From Lysinibacillus xylanilyticus (lineage in GTDB: Bacteria > Bacillota > Bacilli > Bacillales_A > Planococcaceae), in contig NZ_LFXJ01000005.1 of assembly GCF_001183605.1 (NCBI RefSeq), positions 1,990,809-2,054,808 on the forward strand: a stretch of 64,000 nucleotides of DNA, given 5' to 3'. This document shows, piece by piece, positions 60,901-64,000 of this stretch (positions are counted from its first letter, which is position 1; each line of letters begins with the position of its first letter). Under the pieces are notes generated by a model, which saw only the letters and a list, made by a program, of their open reading frames with translations, had not been told where the DNA came from and searched no databases. The position numbers and the translations under genes were made by a program.

Positions 60901-62919
60901 TTGACTAAAGAAGTTAATCCTACAGATCCAGCGACAATACCAAAATTTGTGGATGAGCTGCCAAGACCGGTTACCGCTAAACCTAAATATTATAAGGGCC
61001 AACAGAGAAAAGACTATTATGAACTGAAAATGGTTCAAGCAGAGCATTCTTTCCATAAAGATTTCCCAAAATCGATCATCTGGGGCTATAACGGTCTTTA
61101 TCCCGGACCGACAATTGAGGCTACAAAAGACAAAAGCATTTATGTTCGATATAAAAATCTATTGCCCTTACAGCACTTCTTACCCGTCGATTACACTCTT
61201 CATGCGGCAAATGATTCAAAGGAAGTAAGAACTGTTACACATTTACATGGCGCTAATGTAGATTGGGAAAGTGACGGCCATCCAGAGGCATGGTATACAA
61301 GAGATTATGCGCAAACAGGTCCAAAATTCAGTAAAGAAATACACGAATATACTAATCATCAACCCGGCACAACACTGTGGTATCATGATCATGCAATGGC
61401 GCTAACTCGTTTAAATGTGTATGCGGGATTAGCCGGTTTTTATTTACTGCGGGATTCAATTGAGGAGCGTTCTAACCTACCTTGTGGTGACTATGAGTAC
61501 CCTATCTTAATTCAAGATAAATCATTTAATGAAGACGGCTCACTTTTCTATCCTGATGAACCACCATTCCCAGTTCCCGTACATCCATCTATTACACCTG
61601 GCTTTGTTGGTAATACCATCGTTGTAAACGGCAAGGTCTGGCCCTATTTAAATGTCGAACCTCGTAAATATAGATTTCGTTTTCTCAATGGTTCCAATAG
61701 AAGAGGTTATGTTATTAGCCTTTCAAATGATGAGCATCTGATACAAATCGGAACAGATGGCGGCTTTTTAACAGCTCCCCAAGAAATTCAATCTGTTGAG
61801 TTATTGCCGGCAGAACGAACAGATATCATTATCGATTTTTCAAAATATGAAGGTAAGGAAATAACGTTAGTCAATTCTGATGAAGATTTCATTGATGAAT
61901 ATACAAGAGAAATCATGCAGTTTAATGTGTGTCTTCCTTTAAAGTATGAGGATACTAGTGAAATACCAGAAAGACTCGCAGTATCAATGGATTTACATTC
62001 ACACGATGCACATATCGAGAGACATTTACCATTAACTGCTACGACAGATGATTTTGGTCGACCAATGTTATTATTAAATAATCGTATGTATCATGACCCT
62101 ATCACTGAAAAACCTGCACTTGATAGTATAGAGATCTGGAATTTCATTAATGCCACGCAGTTTGATCACCCTATTCATCTACATTTAATTCAATTTAAAA
62201 TACTAGAACGACGCCCTTTCGATATGGAGCTATATCAAAATGAAGGTAGACTGGAATTTACAGGTCCCCCTGAAAAACCGCATGATTATGAGCAAGGATG
62301 GAAGGATACTGTAAAAGCTGAAACAGGGAAAGTTACGAAAATAATTATGCATTGGAAAGATTATGCCGGCAATTATATGTGGCATTGTCATTTCCTTGAA
62401 CATGAAGATCATGACATGATGCGACCAATACTCGTCATGAAGGACGTTCACCCTGTGCAGGAGCCACATGCTGAAATCCAGCACGAAGTAGAGCATTCGC
62501 AAGACCAGCATCACGAAGACTCGACTATTGTTACGGGCAATAACGAGCATACTGTACCACTCCTGATCAATACTCCACACAGCACGCCAACTGAAGAAAT
62601 GGTAGAACACTCTCAAGTGTCTTTGCAAACAGATGAAATAGAATATACTCCGCAAACTATCCCTCTCTTAACTAGTACTCAAAACATTACTCACTCTAAT
62701 GAAACATCTTTTTTAGAAGACAATGTGGAATATAATCAGCTTTCTTCACCACTCTTGAACAATACTCAAAATATCACTTTTTCAAAAGTAGAACTTCCGG
62801 ATCATCAAATTCATAATGTTACTGGTATTAATAGCATCCCTCAACCAATCTTCCCGTCTACTGAGTTACAACTTCCACAACAAAGGATGGCTACTAGGCG
62901 TCGGAGAAGATGGTACTAA
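60901..62919 (+). CDS. CotA-like multicopper oxidase (laccase/bilirubin oxidase) with a long C-terminal extension
   Basis: This is a 672-residue protein. Residues 1-515 match the spore-coat laccase CotA in pattern: KSIIWGYNGLYPGPTIEATK, TVTHLHGANVDWESDGHPEA, TTLWYHDHAMALTRLNVYAG, DHPIHLHLIQFKILERRPFD, and MWHCHFLEHEDHDMMRPILV. All copper-ligand His motifs are present. CotA ends shortly after the last motif; here about 155 residues follow, rich in His/Glu then in degenerate repeats (PLLINTPHST, PLLTSTQNITHS, PLLNNTQNITFS) and ending RMATRRRRRWY. The start is a TTG with AAAGGACGTGATG upstream. Confidence 0.9.
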   Translation: MTKEVNPTDPATIPKFVDELPRPVTAKPKYYKGQQRKDYYELKMVQAEHSFHKDFPKSIIWGYNGLYPGPTIEATKDKSIYVRYKNLLPLQHFLPVDYTLHAANDSKEVRTVTHLHGANVDWESDGHPEAWYTRDYAQTGPKFSKEIHEYTNHQPGTTLWYHDHAMALTRLNVYAGLAGFYLLRDSIEERSNLPCGDYEYPILIQDKSFNEDGSLFYPDEPPFPVPVHPSITPGFVGNTIVVNGKVWPYLNVEPRKYRFRFLNGSNRRGYVISLSNDEHLIQIGTDGGFLTAPQEIQSVELLPAERTDIIIDFSKYEGKEITLVNSDEDFIDEYTREIMQFNVCLPLKYEDTSEIPERLAVSMDLHSHDAHIERHLPLTATTDDFGRPMLLLNNRMYHDPITEKPALDSIEIWNFINATQFDHPIHLHLIQFKILERRPFDMELYQNEGRLEFTGPPEKPHDYEQGWKDTVKAETGKVTKIIMHWKDYAGNYMWHCHFLEHEDHDMMRPILVMKDVHPVQEPHAEIQHEVEHSQDQHHEDSTIVTGNNEHTVPLLINTPHSTPTEEMVEHSQVSLQTDEIEYTPQTIPLLTSTQNITHSNETSFLEDNVEYNQLSSPLLNNTQNITFSKVELPDHQIHNVTGINSIPQPIFPSTELQLPQQRMATRRRRRWY

Positions 62920-62985
62920 TATTAAAATAATGGGGTTAGGACATAAGGATAGATTTAAAGCAAAATTTAATAATTTCACATCAGA

Positions 62986-63032
62986 AAAGTGCAAGAAATC
63001 AATGTTTCTAATATTGATTTCTTGCACTTTTT
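62986..63032 (+). terminator. Terminator of the CotA-like gene
   Basis: AAGTGCAAGAAATCAAT pairs with ATTGATTTCTTGCACTT, followed by TTT. Confidence 0.85.
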
Positions 63033-63139
63033 AACGAACTTACCGAAATAATTCTCCTTCCTCAAGCGTGTGAAGGGCAACTATCTATATAAAGTTCTTT
63101 GATAACTTGATATATAAGGTTGCAGGAAGAAAATAGAGT

Positions 63140-63312
63140 GCGAAAACCAAGCCATTCGGTTCCTACGTAAAAAATCAACCGTACCAAAATAGCGTCCAAA
63201 CGTTGGACATCTAGGGTTGTAACACCTCGAAGTAACGCTCAGGAAGACGAAAGGTTGCTTTCGTCGTGGAACTGAGAAGCTCCCACTTCAAGCTTGCTAA
63301 GTGGCGAGTAGT
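63140..63312. repeat. Repeat-like intergenic sequence downstream of the RND gene
   Basis: It contains small palindromes (CCAAACGTTGG, GACGAAAGGTTGCTTTCGTC) and CTCCCACTTCAAGCTTGCTA, in the style of the other intergenic mosaic repeats. No coding potential is seen in 63035-63312. Confidence 0.4.
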
Positions 63313-64000
63313 TCACAGTTTTGTCCCAACCTCTTTATGATTTTTAAATAAGCTATAAAGAATAGGTACGATAAATAATGTTAAAAAAGTAGAAGTAGAT
63401 AGTCCACCTATAACTACAACAGAAAGAGACTTTGATATCATCCCAGTTTCATTCGAAATAGCTATTGGGATTAATGCACCCATTGTTGCAATAGCAGTCA
63501 TCAAAATCGGACGAATACGTACGACCCCTGCCTTTATTAAAGCTTGTTGCTTGGTCATTCCACATCTTTCAAACTGCTTCACCTTATCAACTAGAACGAT
63601 AGCATTCGTTACAACAATTCCATTTAACATGAGTAAACCGATCATTGCTGGCATACCGATTGGTTCCTTCATTATATAAAGTCCAATTAATGCACCAATA
63701 ATCGAAAATGGAATAGCGAACAAAATAACAAACGGTGCTTTTCCTTCTTTGAAGGTAAAAACCATAACCAAATAAACTAGGAAAACACTAATTCCAATGG
63801 CAATCGATAAATCTTTAAAACCATCATCCATTGAAGCAGATACACCTTCCTTATAATAGCTAATATTTTCAGGAAGGTGTAAATTGTTAATTGCCTTATC
63901 TGCTTGAGCAGTCACATCTCCTACTTTTTCATCAGTAATAGTTCCATATACCATGATATATTCATGGCCATTTAAATGAGTAAGTGAAGTTATATTATTA
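63313..64000 (-). CDS. RND-family efflux transporter permease, C-terminal part
   Basis: The minus-strand frame is open from the window edge to a stop at 63313 (about 229 residues). It contains IGISVFLVYLVMVFTFKEGK, LFAIPFSIIGALIGLYIM, MIGLLMLNGIVVTNAIVLVD and VRIRPILMTAIATMGALIPI, the conserved last transmembrane block of AcrB/SwrC-type RND permeases, ending after FLTLFIVPILYSLFKNH. These pump drugs or surfactants using the proton gradient. The N-terminal two thirds lie outside the window, so substrate class cannot be judged. Confidence 0.92.
   Translation of the reverse strand, partial: NNITSLTHLNGHEYIMVYGTITDEKVGDVTAQADKAINNLHLPENISYYKEGVSASMDDGFKDLSIAIGISVFLVYLVMVFTFKEGKAPFVILFAIPFSIIGALIGLYIMKEPIGMPAMIGLLMLNGIVVTNAIVLVDKVKQFERCGMTKQQALIKAGVVRIRPILMTAIATMGALIPIAISNETGMISKSLSVVVIGGLSTSTFLTLFIVPILYSLFKNHKEVGTKL

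Noticed and set aside
62230-62655. 141-residue minus-strand ORF inside the CotA-like gene
   Set aside because: Antisense shadow of the C-terminal part of a clear multicopper oxidase.

Overview
The window looks like chromosomal DNA of a low-GC, spore-forming Bacillales bacterium, most likely Lysinibacillus or a close relative. The evidence is AT-rich sequence, a B. subtilis-like core block (recU-ponA, ypoC-nth-dnaD-asnS-aspB-ypmB, gpsB-rnpB-ypsC, the M32 peptidase YpwA, the helicase YpvA and the dynamin DynA), a CotA-type spore laccase, and dispersed intergenic repeats of a kind I associate with Lysinibacillus. The genus is inference; I could not run a search.

Layout. Positions 1-4142 hold a truncated rhodanese and the double dynamin DynA on the minus strand. 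Positions 4143-7344 hold repeats, two DUF4183 genes, pyroglutamyl peptidase and two gene scars (the tail of pxpA and a piece of tnpB). Positions 7345-10673 hold a CheX-like gene and a small ba3-type cytochrome oxidase operon with a large folded repeat inside it. Positions 10928-15582 hold a two-component system with a duplicated membrane-anchored alpha/beta hydrolase; each hydrolase copy has three TATGAAC-like boxes spaced 11 bp apart upstream. Positions 16098-22286 hold YpwA, a NarL-type two-component system, and a serine hydrolase behind a MerR regulator broken by an 8-bp tandem duplication. Positions 22613-36492 hold a complete ethanolamine utilisation (eut) microcompartment locus.

The eut locus reads, in transcription order, eutW-eutV-[terminator/ANTAR hairpin]-eutH-S-P-A-B-C-L-E-M-[21-bp repeats]-pduL-pduL2-eutN-BMC-mdh. 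EutH imports ethanolamine. EutBC with the reactivator EutA makes acetaldehyde, EutE makes acetyl-CoA, and PduL makes acetyl phosphate inside a shell of EutS/L/M/N and an extra BMC protein. EutVW should control it by antitermination. The operon ends in a malate dehydrogenase, with no eutG alcohol dehydrogenase seen. A second, extended PduL is also present.

Positions 36737-44001 hold YpvA, YpsC, a PAS-GGDEF-EAL protein, RNase P RNA, GpsB and MrfB. MrfB is separated from MrfA (47711-49975) by about 3.7 kb holding a nonsense-broken gene, a YHYH/stalk-domain protein, two copies of a decayed PBSX-type phage terminase and a duplicated MrfA tail. Positions 49950-60472 are the conserved yppE-recU-ponA / ypoC-nth-dnaD-asnS-aspB-ypmB block. 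The window ends with a CotA-like multicopper oxidase carrying a long unusual tail and a truncated RND efflux pump. I saw no tRNA, rRNA or CRISPR array.
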